From positions 62,001-126,000 of the forward strand of contig NZ_JADWOX010000016.1 of assembly GCF_016135805.1 (NCBI RefSeq): 64,000 nt of DNA. The letters are read 5' to 3'. Below are positions 53,465 to 62,256 of this stretch, in pieces. A model generated the notes under the pieces. That model saw only the letters and a list, made by a program, of their open reading frames with translations. It made no database searches and was not told the origin of the DNA. Origin of the DNA: Caulobacter hibisci. GTDB lineage: Bacteria; Pseudomonadota; Alphaproteobacteria; Caulobacterales; Caulobacteraceae. The position numbers and the translations under genes are program-made. Numbering within the stretch: the first letter of the stretch is position 1; each line of letters starts with the position of its first letter.

Positions 53465-55105
53465 ATGCCTGAGGTAAAACCCGAAGCCTATCGGGTGGTG
53501 TTTTCGAAAGGGGGAGAACTGGACGCCGTGCAGGCGGGAACGATCGTTATCACGACCGGCCACTGGAACGACTTTGGACGCCTGATCAGCATTAAGGCCA
53601 GGATCCATCCCCGCGTCCCGCCCTTCGATGATGTCCCCATCGTCCTCAAAGGCTTCGTGGCTTTCATCAATGAAAAAGGCGTAGAACAAGACACCACGCT
53701 TCTCGACCAATTCCACGCCGACCCTTTACACGCCGAGGACCTGCCGCCCTTCTTCACCATGCTCACCGACCTGTCCGCCTACAGATGGATCGTTCAGCAA
53801 CTCGGCCCTCAGGAAGCCCGCGAGGTCCTCGCCAGCATTCATGATCTCGTCCTGGCCGACGAGGCCACGCAGCCGCCTTATTGGCACCAGCAGGCGCTTG
53901 GCAGCACGCTGTTTCAGGAAGGCTTCCTGCGCACCAGCCAGGCCTATTTCGCCTGGAAGAACGCCGGTCCGATCCTTCGAGGCCTGATCTTCGAGGAGGT
54001 GAACCGAATCTCCCAGGCCCTGGCCATCGAGTTCCAGCTCGCCGGACGCCCAAACGCCCACAGGCTTAGCTTCCAGTTCGCCTCCAGCGAGGACGTGCTT
54101 CCCAAGCGCTTCGCGGTCGTGATCGGCAAGAATGGCGTGGGCAAGAGCCAAGCTCTGGGCCGGATCGCTAAGGCGGCCTTGACCGGCAGCCACGACCTGA
54201 CCGGAGAAGACGGCGAACGCCCCGCCTTTAATCGGTTGCTGGCCTTTTCGACCACGCAGGTTTCGGCTTCGGTCTTTCCCTCGGACCGCCGCCTTGAGCC
54301 CCGGATCTGGTACAAGCGCTTTTCGCTGCAGTCCAACCCGGGCCGCCGAGGCCAGCCGACCTCGGACCTGATCGTGCAATTGGCCCGGAGCGAGGAGCGG
54401 ATCGCCGGCCGCTCCCGGTTCCAGATCTTCCTATCGGCCCTGCGCGCCATCGAGGGCGCAGAAGAGATCGCGCTTCCGGCGCGTAACGGGGCCAGATTTG
54501 TGCCGGTCGATGGCCTCATCAGGGGCGGCGAGCAGGCCCAGCTCACGCGGTTCGCCTCGATCATCACCAGCAGAGAACCCGTTAGAGTAATCGACGGAAA
54601 GCCCTACCCCCTCAGCAGCGGCGAGTTGGCCTTCGTGCGCTTCGCGGCCCTGGCCAGCCTCCATATAGAGAACGGCACGCTAATGCTGCTCGACGAGCCG
54701 GAAACCCATCTGCATCCCAACTTCATCAGCCAGTTCGTCGCCCTGCTCGACAGCCTGCTGGAACAGACGGGCTCGCTGGCGATCATCGCCACCCATTCCG
54801 TCTATTTCGTGCGCGAGGCTTTCGAGGACCAGGTGCAGGTGCTGCGCTCCAACGCCGACCGCGAGATCAGCGTAGAGACGCCTATCCTGAAGACGTTCGG
54901 CGCCGACGTGGGCGTGATCTCCTTCTTCGTGTTCGGCGAGACCCAGCCTTCGCGACTCGCCGCCGAGGTCGAAAGACGCATCTCCCAAGCGGCCAATTCC
55001 TGGGAGGAGGCGTTCGAGCGCTACAGGAGCGAGCTCTCGGTCGAGGCCCTGGCCGAGATCCGCGCGCAGATCGAAGCACGCCTGGACCCGAGCCGCCCAG
55101 CATGA
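53465..55105 (+). CDS. AAA/ABC-type ATPase of a Septu-like two-gene system
   Basis: A 546-aa ATPase. The N-terminal about 200 residues (IVITTGHWNDFGRLISIKAR, PYWHQQALGSTLFQEGFLRT) match no family I know. The P-loop module has Walker A IGKNGVGKS (221-228), a signature-like LSSGELA (383-389), Walker B LMLLDEPETH with Asp410-Glu411, and the H-loop in IIATHSVYFV. LLDEPETHLHP is the hallmark of the AAA_15/AAA_21/OLD-type ATPases of defence systems such as PtuA. It overlaps the HNH nuclease gene by 4 bp. Third-position G/C bias is weaker than in neighbours. The anti-phage role is an inference. Confidence 0.85.
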   Translation: MPEVKPEAYRVVFSKGGELDAVQAGTIVITTGHWNDFGRLISIKARIHPRVPPFDDVPIVLKGFVAFINEKGVEQDTTLLDQFHADPLHAEDLPPFFTMLTDLSAYRWIVQQLGPQEAREVLASIHDLVLADEATQPPYWHQQALGSTLFQEGFLRTSQAYFAWKNAGPILRGLIFEEVNRISQALAIEFQLAGRPNAHRLSFQFASSEDVLPKRFAVVIGKNGVGKSQALGRIAKAALTGSHDLTGEDGERPAFNRLLAFSTTQVSASVFPSDRRLEPRIWYKRFSLQSNPGRRGQPTSDLIVQLARSEERIAGRSRFQIFLSALRAIEGAEEIALPARNGARFVPVDGLIRGGEQAQLTRFASIITSREPVRVIDGKPYPLSSGELAFVRFAALASLHIENGTLMLLDEPETHLHPNFISQFVALLDSLLEQTGSLAIIATHSVYFVREAFEDQVQVLRSNADREISVETPILKTFGADVGVISFFVFGETQPSRLAAEVERRISQAANSWEEAFERYRSELSVEALAEIRAQIEARLDPSRPA

Positions 55106-55974
55106 ACAGGCTCGATCCGCCCGCCTTCCTCGACGACCACGCCGCCCTGAAGGCCCTGTCCGAGAACAACGGCGTGGGCAGCTATCCGAAATTGGCCGGA
55201 TACCTCACGCCCATCGACGCCGGCTACACGCGATATGCCGCCGCAAAGGGCGACGCCACGGCGATCGCCAGGGTCGCCATCCCGGGCAAGCTCGGGAAGC
55301 TCCTCATCGGCCACTACAAGCAGCCGCCCAACGACCTGAGCTACATCACGAGGATGCGCGACGAGAGCCGCGTCGACACCTGCCCAATGTGCGGCGCGTT
55401 CTTCGGCGGCACCCTGGACCACATCCTGCCGAAGGCCAGATACAAGGCCTTCGCCGTGCTGGGCCTGAACCTCGTACCCGCCTGCGGCTGCAACAGCAGG
55501 CGCGGCGACGACGTCAGGGGCTCCGGGCCAGGCGAGCGCATCCTGCATCCCTATTTCGACGATATTCTACGCGAAAGGATCCTGGCTGCGCAGTTCGAGG
55601 ATCCCGGCCCGGCGCCTCGCATCTCTGTACGGATCCTCCAGGACCCGGGCTCGCCCGACTATCCCGCGATCAAGTTCCACTACGACAACCTCATCATGCG
55701 CACCGACCTCGTGCGGTATCTGCGCAAGTTCTGGGGCAAGTTGATCTCTCAGCCCAGCGTCACCGTGACCCGGTTCCGCGAAATCCCACGCACCTGGGAG
55801 GCGCTGGATCAGATGCTTCGCGAAGAACTTCAGGACCGGGACGACAAGTACGAGAGCCGGAACAACTGGGAATCCATCCTGATAGCCGGCCTCCTGGACG
55901 CCAATGTGCAGGCTTGGCTCTATCCGCGGCTGAACAGGCCCGGCCGCCGCCCCAAAGATCCCCTGGAGGTTTGA
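55102..55974 (+). CDS. HNH endonuclease of a Septu-like two-gene system
   Basis: A 290-aa protein with an HNH/zinc module: Cys94-x2-Cys97, then LDHILPK with Asp106-His107, then NLVPAC and Cys128-Gly-Cys130-Asn131. The second metal pair is C-x-C instead of the usual C-x2-C, which is odd and may affect zinc binding. Helical regions flank the module (N-terminal ALKALSENNGVGSYPKLAGY; C-terminal TWEALDQMLREELQDRDDKY). Translational coupling to the ATPase gene (ATGA overlap) argues for one complex, as in PtuA-PtuB. It is not a close match to the CxYC-type PtuB motif. Confidence 0.85.
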   Translation: MNRLDPPAFLDDHAALKALSENNGVGSYPKLAGYLTPIDAGYTRYAAAKGDATAIARVAIPGKLGKLLIGHYKQPPNDLSYITRMRDESRVDTCPMCGAFFGGTLDHILPKARYKAFAVLGLNLVPACGCNSRRGDDVRGSGPGERILHPYFDDILRERILAAQFEDPGPAPRISVRILQDPGSPDYPAIKFHYDNLIMRTDLVRYLRKFWGKLISQPSVTVTRFREIPRTWEALDQMLREELQDRDDKYESRNNWESILIAGLLDANVQAWLYPRLNRPGRRPKDPLEV

Positions 55975-56019
55975 TCTTCGTTCACACCGGGCTCTTGCGA
56001 GAAGCCGAACCATCCCATA

Positions 56020-56033
56020 GCTATACATATAGC
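56020..56033. promoter_or_regulatory. Palindrome GCTATA-CA-TATAGC, likely MarR operator
   Basis: An AT-rich inverted repeat lies 26 bp before the ATG of the MarR-GNAT gene and overlaps a TATA-rich promoter zone. Autorepression by the MarR domain is the likely role. Confidence 0.55.
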
Positions 56034-56058
56034 ACGCTATTTATACGGAACCTCCGCC

Positions 56059-57021
56059 ATGACCGACATCGTCGCCGAGCGCTCGGCCCTGTTCCTGGGC
56101 AGCCGGTTCAAGCGGCTGGCCGAGCGGATGCAGTCGCAGGTGACGCGGCTGGTCGAGCAGGCGCAGCTGCCGCTGCAACCCAGCCACATGCCGGTGCTGG
56201 GCACGCTGGATCGCGACGGCCCGCAGACGATCGGCGACCTGGCCGAGGCCATGCAGGTGGCCCAGCCCACCGTCACCCGGGCGATCGCGCGCTTGACCGA
56301 GCTGGGCCTGGTCGAGACCAATCGCGAGCATCGCGACCAGCGCCACAAGACGATCCGTCTGACCGAGACCGGCCGCGAGACGCTGGACCGCGCCAAGATG
56401 CTGGTCTGGAACCGCACCGAGGCGGCCGTCGAGGAGGTGCTGGGCGCCCTGGACCCGTCGTTCCTGGCCCAGCTGGACGCGCTGGAGGCCCTGCTGGCGC
56501 GCGAGCCGCTGGACGTCCGCGCCGGGCGTCACGTCGAGGCCGGCCTGACGATCCGGACCTTCACCGACGAGCTGGCCCCGGCCTTCAAGAGCATCAATCT
56601 CGAATGGCTGAACGACATGTATGCGGTCGAGCCGATCGACCTGAAGGTGCTGGACCACCCCCGCGAGGCCATTCTCGACGACGGCGGCGCCATCCTGTTC
56701 GCCGTCGTCGAGGGCGTCGGCCCGGTCGGGACCTGCGCGCTGAAGAAGACCGGCGAGCGGGCCTTCGAGCTGACCAAGATGGGCGTGCTGAAGTCGGCGC
56801 GCGGGGCCAAGGTCGGCGAGGCGCTGCTGCACGCCGTCATCGCCCACGCCCAGGACCTGGGGGCCGATCCGCTGTTCCTGCTCAGCAACAGGAAGTCGGC
56901 CGCCGCCGTGCACCTCTACGAGAAGCTGGGCTTCATGCACGACGCCGGGATCATGTCCGAGCACGGCGCCCGCTACGCGCGCTGCGACGTGGCGATGCTG
57001 TACCGGCCCGACGGCGGCTGA
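56059..57021 (+). CDS. MarR-GNAT fusion protein
   Basis: A 320-aa two-domain protein. The N-terminal MarR winged helix (about 1-150) has QTIGDLAEAMQVAQPTVTRA and LGLVETNREHRDQRHKTIRL. The C-terminal GNAT N-acetyltransferase (about 160-318) has the acetyl-CoA segment VLKSARGAKVGEALLHAVIA and the NRKSAAAVHLYEKLGF block. Such fusions are widespread and couple DNA binding to acetylation of an unknown substrate. It is 84 bp after the AAA-HNH cassette but has its own operator and promoter, so it is probably separate. It converges with the monooxygenase gene. Confidence 0.92.
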   Translation: MTDIVAERSALFLGSRFKRLAERMQSQVTRLVEQAQLPLQPSHMPVLGTLDRDGPQTIGDLAEAMQVAQPTVTRAIARLTELGLVETNREHRDQRHKTIRLTETGRETLDRAKMLVWNRTEAAVEEVLGALDPSFLAQLDALEALLAREPLDVRAGRHVEAGLTIRTFTDELAPAFKSINLEWLNDMYAVEPIDLKVLDHPREAILDDGGAILFAVVEGVGPVGTCALKKTGERAFELTKMGVLKSARGAKVGEALLHAVIAHAQDLGADPLFLLSNRKSAAAVHLYEKLGFMHDAGIMSEHGARYARCDVAMLYRPDGG

Positions 57022-57028
57022 GCCCAGG

Positions 57029-58537
57029 TCAGGCGGGCGGCAGCACCCGGTCGAGATAGGCGGCGAGCCGCCCGCGCTCGCCGGCGGCGATGATCGCGCC
57101 GACATAGCCGTCGGGACGGATCAGCGCCAGGTCGCCCCGCGCCAGGCCGTAGACCGCGCCCAGGGCGTCGTCCGGATCGCGGAACGCGCCGTCCTCGCCG
57201 ATCGCCACGACCCAGAGCGCCTCGGAAGACGCCGGCAGGCCGTCGGCGGCGCCCCGGACCACCAGGGTCCAGTGCGGGCCGCTGGTCAGCTCGAACAGCC
57301 GGACCGCCCCGCCGTCGGCGTCGCGCAGGGCCGCGTCCGGGGCGCGGTCGCCGGCCAGCAGCCCGCCTTGCCGCTCGGGCGCCTCCAGGGCCAGGGACGA
57401 GGACGGATAGCCGAGATCCAGCTGGTGCACCTCGCGGCCGCGTCGCATGTCGCCCCGCCGGGCCCTGTCCAGCAGGTCGGTGGCCAGGCCCAGCATGGTC
57501 GCGGCGATCGGCCGGCGCTCTTCCTCGTAGGTGTCGAGCAGGACCTCGGGCGCGCCGGCCAGCACCGCCGCCAGCTTCCAACCCAGATTGTAGGCGTCCT
57601 GCACGCTGGTGTTCAGCCCCTGGCCGCCGGTCGGCGGATGGATGTGGGCGGCGTCGCCGATCAGGAACACCCGCCCGACCCGGTAGCGGTCGGCCAGCCG
57701 GGCGTTCATGCCGTAGGCCGAGGCCCAGCGGACCTCTCGCACGACCAGGGCGGTCCCCGGGGTCCGCGCCGCGATGAAGGCCTGCAAGCCCGCCGCGCTC
57801 AGATCGACCTCGCCCTCCAGCGGGATCGGGGCCTGGAGCTGGAACAGCTCGGTCCCGGCCAGCGGGCACAGGGCGTACTGCCGGGCCATGTCGCCGTCGT
57901 TGAAGCGATGCCAGGCGTCGCGCGGCAGCCCCTCCAGCACGATGTCGGCGACGATGGCCCGCACGCCCAGGGTCTTGCCCGGGAAGTCGACGTCCAGCGC
58001 CTTGCGGACGAACGACCGGCCGCCGTCGCCGCCGACCAGGTAGCGGCAGGCGATCGTCTCCGGCCCCGCCGCTCCGCCCAGTTGGGCGACGACATGATCA
58101 TCCCGCTGCTCGAACGCCAGCAGCTCGCGGCCGTACTCGACCGCCCCGCCCAGTCGCCCCAGCCGCGCGCGCAGCACCGCCTCGGTGGCGAACTGCGGGA
58201 CCATCAGCGGGGTGCGGTAGGGCTCCTGCGCTGTCGGCGGCGTCACCGCCATCTCCTGGACCTCGTCATGACCGCCTTCGGGGCCGCCATCGGGGCGATG
58301 GATCCGCTGGGCCGGATAGGGCCCGCCCGCCGCCATCAGCGCCTCGACGACGCCCAGGTCCTCGAACACCTCCAGCGTGCGGGGCTGCACGCCCTTGCCG
58401 CGCGAGCCGGCGAACGGCGCGTCCAGCCTGTCGACCAGGCGGAACGTGACGCCCCGCCGGGCCAGGTCGATGGCCAGGGTCAGGCCGGCGGCGCCCGCGC
58501 CGCAGATCAGGACGTCGATGGGCTTTAAGTCTTCCAT
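57029..58537 (-). CDS. FAD-dependent aromatic monooxygenase (PHBH family)
   Basis: A 502-aa flavoprotein hydroxylase. The N-terminal dinucleotide fold is VLICGAGAAGLTLAIDLA (GxGxxG about 13-18). DG-type and GD motifs follow: LVGGDGGRSFVRKAL and FLIGDAAHIHPPTGGQGLNT, then SVQDAYNLGWKLA. The C-terminal thioredoxin-like extension resembles phenol or resorcinol hydroxylase-type enzymes. The ATG at 58537 is chosen because the longer version reads through an operator. It is divergent from a MarR regulator with twin palindromic operators. The substrate is probably phenolic but not fixed. Confidence 0.9.
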   Translation of the reverse strand: MEDLKPIDVLICGAGAAGLTLAIDLARRGVTFRLVDRLDAPFAGSRGKGVQPRTLEVFEDLGVVEALMAAGGPYPAQRIHRPDGGPEGGHDEVQEMAVTPPTAQEPYRTPLMVPQFATEAVLRARLGRLGGAVEYGRELLAFEQRDDHVVAQLGGAAGPETIACRYLVGGDGGRSFVRKALDVDFPGKTLGVRAIVADIVLEGLPRDAWHRFNDGDMARQYALCPLAGTELFQLQAPIPLEGEVDLSAAGLQAFIAARTPGTALVVREVRWASAYGMNARLADRYRVGRVFLIGDAAHIHPPTGGQGLNTSVQDAYNLGWKLAAVLAGAPEVLLDTYEEERRPIAATMLGLATDLLDRARRGDMRRGREVHQLDLGYPSSSLALEAPERQGGLLAGDRAPDAALRDADGGAVRLFELTSGPHWTLVVRGAADGLPASSEALWVVAIGEDGAFRDPDDALGAVYGLARGDLALIRPDGYVGAIIAAGERGRLAAYLDRVLPPA

Positions 58538-58550
58538 GCCAGCCTCATTG

Positions 58551-58614
58551 TGTGCATTATGCACATATCTGATGAGGCCCGCCGCATGTCAACGAATAAT
58601 GTGCATAATGCACA
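58551..58614. promoter_or_regulatory. Twin MarR operators TGTGCAT-W-ATGCACA
   Basis: Two 15-bp perfect palindromes, TGTGCATTATGCACA (58551-58565) and TGTGCATAATGCACA (58600-58614), each followed by TATC(T/A)G, lie 49 bp apart between the divergent monooxygenase and MarR genes. They are almost certainly the binding sites of the adjacent MarR protein and control both promoters. Confidence 0.75.
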
Positions 58615-59086
58615 TATCAGCCAATCCCTGCCGTCGCTGCACCGGTCGCTGATCGACCTGATGGGGGCGATGAACGAGCCCGAGCGCGACGCGGCGATGC
58701 TGCAGGCCGCGGGGCTGACGCTGGAGCGGGCGCTGTTTCCGCTGCTGGTCTCGGTGGAGCGGCTGGGGCCGATCGGCGTGGTCGAGCTGGCCGGCCGGGT
58801 CGGGCGCGACCACACCACGGTCAGTCGCCAGGTGGCGCGGCTGGAGGCCCTGGGCCTGGTCACGCGCCAGGCCGGCGCGGCCGACCGGCGCGTGCGCGAG
58901 GCGGTGATCACACCCGAGGGCAAGATCGCCACCGACGCCGTCGACGCCGCCCGCGAGCGCATGGCCCAGGTCCTGTTCAAGGACTGGAGCGGCGAGGACT
59001 TCGACCATCTGGTGCGGCTGCTGCGCAAGCTGGCCGACGGGATCAACGCCGACCCGGCCGTGCTGATCGGCGGCGAGGCCCCTTAG
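58586..59086 (+). CDS. MarR-family repressor of the divergent monooxygenase gene
   Basis: A 166-aa winged-helix regulator: helix-turn-helix IGVVELAGRVGRDHTTVSRQ and VARLEALGLV, with wing RQAGAADRRVREAVITPEG. The ATG at 58586 is preferred over GTG 58550, which would start inside the first operator. In this reading the second operator lies within codons 5-10, so bound repressor could also block elongation. The likely inducer is the monooxygenase substrate or a related phenolic. Confidence 0.88.
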   Translation: MSTNNVHNAHISQSLPSLHRSLIDLMGAMNEPERDAAMLQAAGLTLERALFPLLVSVERLGPIGVVELAGRVGRDHTTVSRQVARLEALGLVTRQAGAADRRVREAVITPEGKIATDAVDAARERMAQVLFKDWSGEDFDHLVRLLRKLADGINADPAVLIGGEAP

Positions 59087-59143
59087 GGCGAGGCTTCGAC
59101 TTAAGGGCCGTCTTCGGCCCGGGCGACCTAGCCCCGACGCGCC

Positions 59144-59496
59144 CTACTTCACCCGCACCACCGAATTGTCGACGCCGCTCACCTGGCGGCGGACCTCGCC
59201 GGTGGAGCGCCAGCGGACCTTCTGGTCCGTGCCGGTGACCGACAGCTGCCCCCCTGAGCGATGGCCACGGTGACGGTGTTGCCGCTGCCGGAGATCGCCA
59301 CGCTGCGGCACACCCCGGTCAGGGTGACCACGTTGTCGACGCCCTCGATCGTCGCCGCCCGGCCGTCGCAGGCCAGGGTCTCGGTGTGCTCGGTTCCGGC
59401 GATGGCGATCGCCTTGCCGTCCGTCGCGACGGGCCCGACGGCCTGGGACGAGGCGGCCAGCAGGGCCAGGCTCGAGAGGAAGGGGACGATGCTCAT
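59144..59496 (-). pseudogene. DUF3060-like secreted protein gene with a poly-G frameshift
   Basis: From ATG 59496 the frame gives a signal peptide (IVPFLSSLALLAASSQAVG) and a DUF3060-like repeat (TIEGVDNVVTLTGVCRSVAI, SGSGNTVTVAIAQGG). At a run of six G on the minus strand (59250-59255) the frame is lost. One extra G would restore QLSVTGTDQKVRWRSTGEVR and a normal C-terminus ending at 59144 (SGVDNSVVRVK). It is either a recent frameshift, a slippage-controlled gene or a base-calling error. Confidence 0.72.
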
Positions 59497-59730
59497 CGGA
59501 AACCTCGGCGCGGCTTGTGGCGGACAAAAGCCATAGCCCGATGAGCGGTTGCGGCCATGCTAGGGAAAACCCTGACCCGCCCCCTGGCCGTCGTTCAGGT
59601 CCGGCGGCCCATTTTCGTCCGTCCCGCCGCCTTTCCCCGTTCCCCCGCCGCGCGAACACCCCCACCCTCGTGCCTCCAACCTCACCCGGCGCGGGCCAGC
59701 CGCCGGGATGGATGCGAGGGCGAGCCGCGG

Positions 59731-62157
59731 ATGAAAGCGATCAGACTCCTGGGCTTCTGGATCTGCCTGCTGCTGGGCCTGGCCCTGGCCGCCCTGGCCC
59801 AGCGCGCTCCGCCGCCCCAGCCCGCCACCGCGCCGCCCGACGCCTTCTCGGCCACGCGGGCCATGGCCGACGTGCGGACCATCGCCCTGCGCCCCCACCC
59901 GACCGGCTCGACCGACATCGTCCGGGTGCGCGACCACCTGATGGGGCGGATCACGGCCCTGGGCCTGGAGCTGACCGTGCGCCCCGGCGAGGGCTATGTC
60001 GGCCCGCGCGGCGACGGCCGCAGCCTGATCGCCGGCTCGGTGCAGAACGTCATCGGCGTGCTGCCGGGCCAGGATCGCAGGAAGCCCGCCGTGCTGGTGA
60101 TGAGCCACTACGACTCGGTGGCCAATTCGCCCGGCGCCGCCGACGACGCGGCCGGGGTGGCGACCGCCCTGGAAGTCGCCCGCGCCCTCAAGGCCGGCCC
60201 GCCGCCGGCGCGTGACGTGATCTTCCTGTTCACCGACGGCGAGGAGCAGGGCCTGCTCGGCGCCGAGGCCTTCTTCGCCCGCGATCCCCTGCGCGAGCGG
60301 GTGGGGATGGTGATCAACATGGAGGCGCGCGGCGATTCCGGCCGGGCGGCGATGTTCCAGACCGGTCCCGGCAACGGCGCCCTGATGGCCCTGTTCGCCC
60401 GCGAGGCCCATCGTCCCGCCGCCAACTCCCTGGCCGCGGCGGTCTATGAGAAGATGCCCAACGACACCGACTTCACCCACGCGGTGAAGGCGGGCCTGCC
60501 GGGGCTGAACTTCGCCTTCATCGACGACCAGCTGGCCTATCACACGCCCCTGGCCCGCGCCGACCACCTGGACCAGGGCAGCCTGCAGCACCTGGGCGAC
60601 CAGGTGCTGCCGACCGTGCGGGCCCTGGCGACCTCGGCCGACTTGCCGGCCAAGGCCCCCAACGCGGTCTACTCGGACCTCTTCGGCCTGGTGATGGTCA
60701 GCTATCCGGCCCCGGTCGCCTGGGGCCTGCTGGCCCTGGCCGGGGTGCTGGTGCTATACGCCCTGGTGCGCGGCCTGATGATCCGCGGGACCAGCGCCGT
60801 CGAACTGCTGAAGGGCCTGTGCGGCTTCCTGCTGGTCGGCGTCTCCGGCGGCCTGGTCCTGCACCTGGCCGGCAAGCTGCTGGGGATCGCCGACGTGCAG
60901 GCCCACTACGCCCTGCTCGGCCGGTTCGACCCGCTGCTGCTGGGCTGCACGGCGCTGCTCGTTGGCACCGCCCTGGCCGTGGTGATCGGCCAGGCCAAGG
61001 GCGCGGCGCGGATCTGGCCCAGCCTGCTGGCCCTGGCGGCCGGCGGCGTCTGCTGCCTGATCGGCGGCCCGCCGGCCCTGGACCCGATCGGCCTGGGCCT
61101 GGGCGTCGCCGCCGCCGTGCTGGTCTGGGCGTCGCTGGGCAAGCCGGTGGGCGTGCTGGGGGCCTGGATCGGAGCGCTGTTTGGCCTGCTGATCCTGGCG
61201 ATCGCGACCATGGTGCTGCTGCCCGGCGGCTCGGTGATGACCACCTGGCCGCTGCTGGTCGCGGCCCTGGCGGCGGTGCTGGTGCTGGCCAAGGGCGGCA
61301 CGCGCAACAAGAAGGTCGCCCTGGCCCTGACCTTCTTCGTCGCCCTGGCCGCCGTGGCCGTGGTCGCCCAGGTCGGGGCCTGGGGCGGCTGGACCTTCGC
61401 GGGCCTCGGCGTTGGCCTGCCGGCGGTCCTGGCGGCGTTCGGCCTGCTGGCCCTGCCCGCCCTGATCCCCCTGGCCCACGACTTCTCGGCCCTGAAGCTG
61501 GCGGCCATCCCCGCCACCCTGGTCGTCGGACTGGGCGCGGGCCTGGTGGCCTACGCCGTATTGGCCGGCGCCAGCCCGGCCCGGCCGGAACTGACCGAAG
61601 CCGCCCACCTGTCGGACCTGTCGACCGGCCGCGCCTGGCGCATCTCGACCCTGCCCCGGCTGGACGCCTGGTCGCGCGGGGCCCTCACCGCCCAGGGCGG
61701 CACGCCGACGCAAGGCGAGCTGGCGCCGTTCTTCCGCTCCAAGGCCTGGCTGGCCGAGGCCCGGCCCGTGCCGCTGGATCCACCGCAGCTGGTCGTCGAA
61801 CAGGCCGGCGAGCGTCTGCTGGCCCGGGTGATCCCCGGCCCCGGCGCCGAATACGTCACCCTGCGGATCAAGGCCGACGGCATGCTGGCCGGCGCCCGGC
61901 TGAACGGCCGCCCGGTGCCCCTGACCACCAAGCCCGGCGAATGGTCCAGCCTGACCTACCACGCCCCCGATCCCAACGGCGTGACCCTCAGCTTCAGCCG
62001 CCTGAACGGAACCGGCCGCGTCGAGGCCGCCGCCCTCGAGGTCCGCGAAGGCTGGCCCCGCGCCGCACCGTCGCCGGGCGCCAAGCCCGAGGGGCTGATG
62101 GGCTGGGGCATCTCGGACAAGACCCTGGTGCTGACGCGGGCCAGCGTGAAGTGGTGA
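59731..62157 (+). CDS. M28-family membrane metallopeptidase
   Basis: An 808-aa protein. One N-terminal membrane segment (FWICLLLGLALAALA) precedes an M28 zinc aminopeptidase domain (about 45-350) with His126 in SHYDS, Asp in GAADDAAG, Glu171-Glu172 in TDGEEQGLLGAE and His in YHTPLARADHLDQGSL. It continues into about eight further membrane segments (about 375-625) and a C-terminal periplasmic beta domain. The plan resembles ER metallopeptidase 1 or vacuolar membrane proteases. The ATG at 59731 is chosen for its membrane anchor; the longer reading is unlikely. Confidence 0.9.
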   Translation: MKAIRLLGFWICLLLGLALAALAQRAPPPQPATAPPDAFSATRAMADVRTIALRPHPTGSTDIVRVRDHLMGRITALGLELTVRPGEGYVGPRGDGRSLIAGSVQNVIGVLPGQDRRKPAVLVMSHYDSVANSPGAADDAAGVATALEVARALKAGPPPARDVIFLFTDGEEQGLLGAEAFFARDPLRERVGMVINMEARGDSGRAAMFQTGPGNGALMALFAREAHRPAANSLAAAVYEKMPNDTDFTHAVKAGLPGLNFAFIDDQLAYHTPLARADHLDQGSLQHLGDQVLPTVRALATSADLPAKAPNAVYSDLFGLVMVSYPAPVAWGLLALAGVLVLYALVRGLMIRGTSAVELLKGLCGFLLVGVSGGLVLHLAGKLLGIADVQAHYALLGRFDPLLLGCTALLVGTALAVVIGQAKGAARIWPSLLALAAGGVCCLIGGPPALDPIGLGLGVAAAVLVWASLGKPVGVLGAWIGALFGLLILAIATMVLLPGGSVMTTWPLLVAALAAVLVLAKGGTRNKKVALALTFFVALAAVAVVAQVGAWGGWTFAGLGVGLPAVLAAFGLLALPALIPLAHDFSALKLAAIPATLVVGLGAGLVAYAVLAGASPARPELTEAAHLSDLSTGRAWRISTLPRLDAWSRGALTAQGGTPTQGELAPFFRSKAWLAEARPVPLDPPQLVVEQAGERLLARVIPGPGAEYVTLRIKADGMLAGARLNGRPVPLTTKPGEWSSLTYHAPDPNGVTLSFSRLNGTGRVEAAALEVREGWPRAAPSPGAKPEGLMGWGISDKTLVLTRASVKW

Positions 62158-62256
62158 GGCCGCCCGCGCTCCAGCGCTCCCGTCAAAGGGTTGATCGCGC
62201 CGGAGACCGACCCTAAGGTTGACTTCCTCTATAGGCGACGCGCGGAGATTTCAGGC

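Noticed and set aside
58550..58585. Longer MarR and monooxygenase starts reading through the shared operator
   Set aside because: The added residues (MCIMHIS and MHNAHNE) are simply the translated palindrome.
59557..59730. N-terminal extension of the M28 peptidase
   Set aside because: The extra 58 residues are Arg/Pro-rich and would place the membrane anchor internally; ATG 59731 gives a normal anchor.
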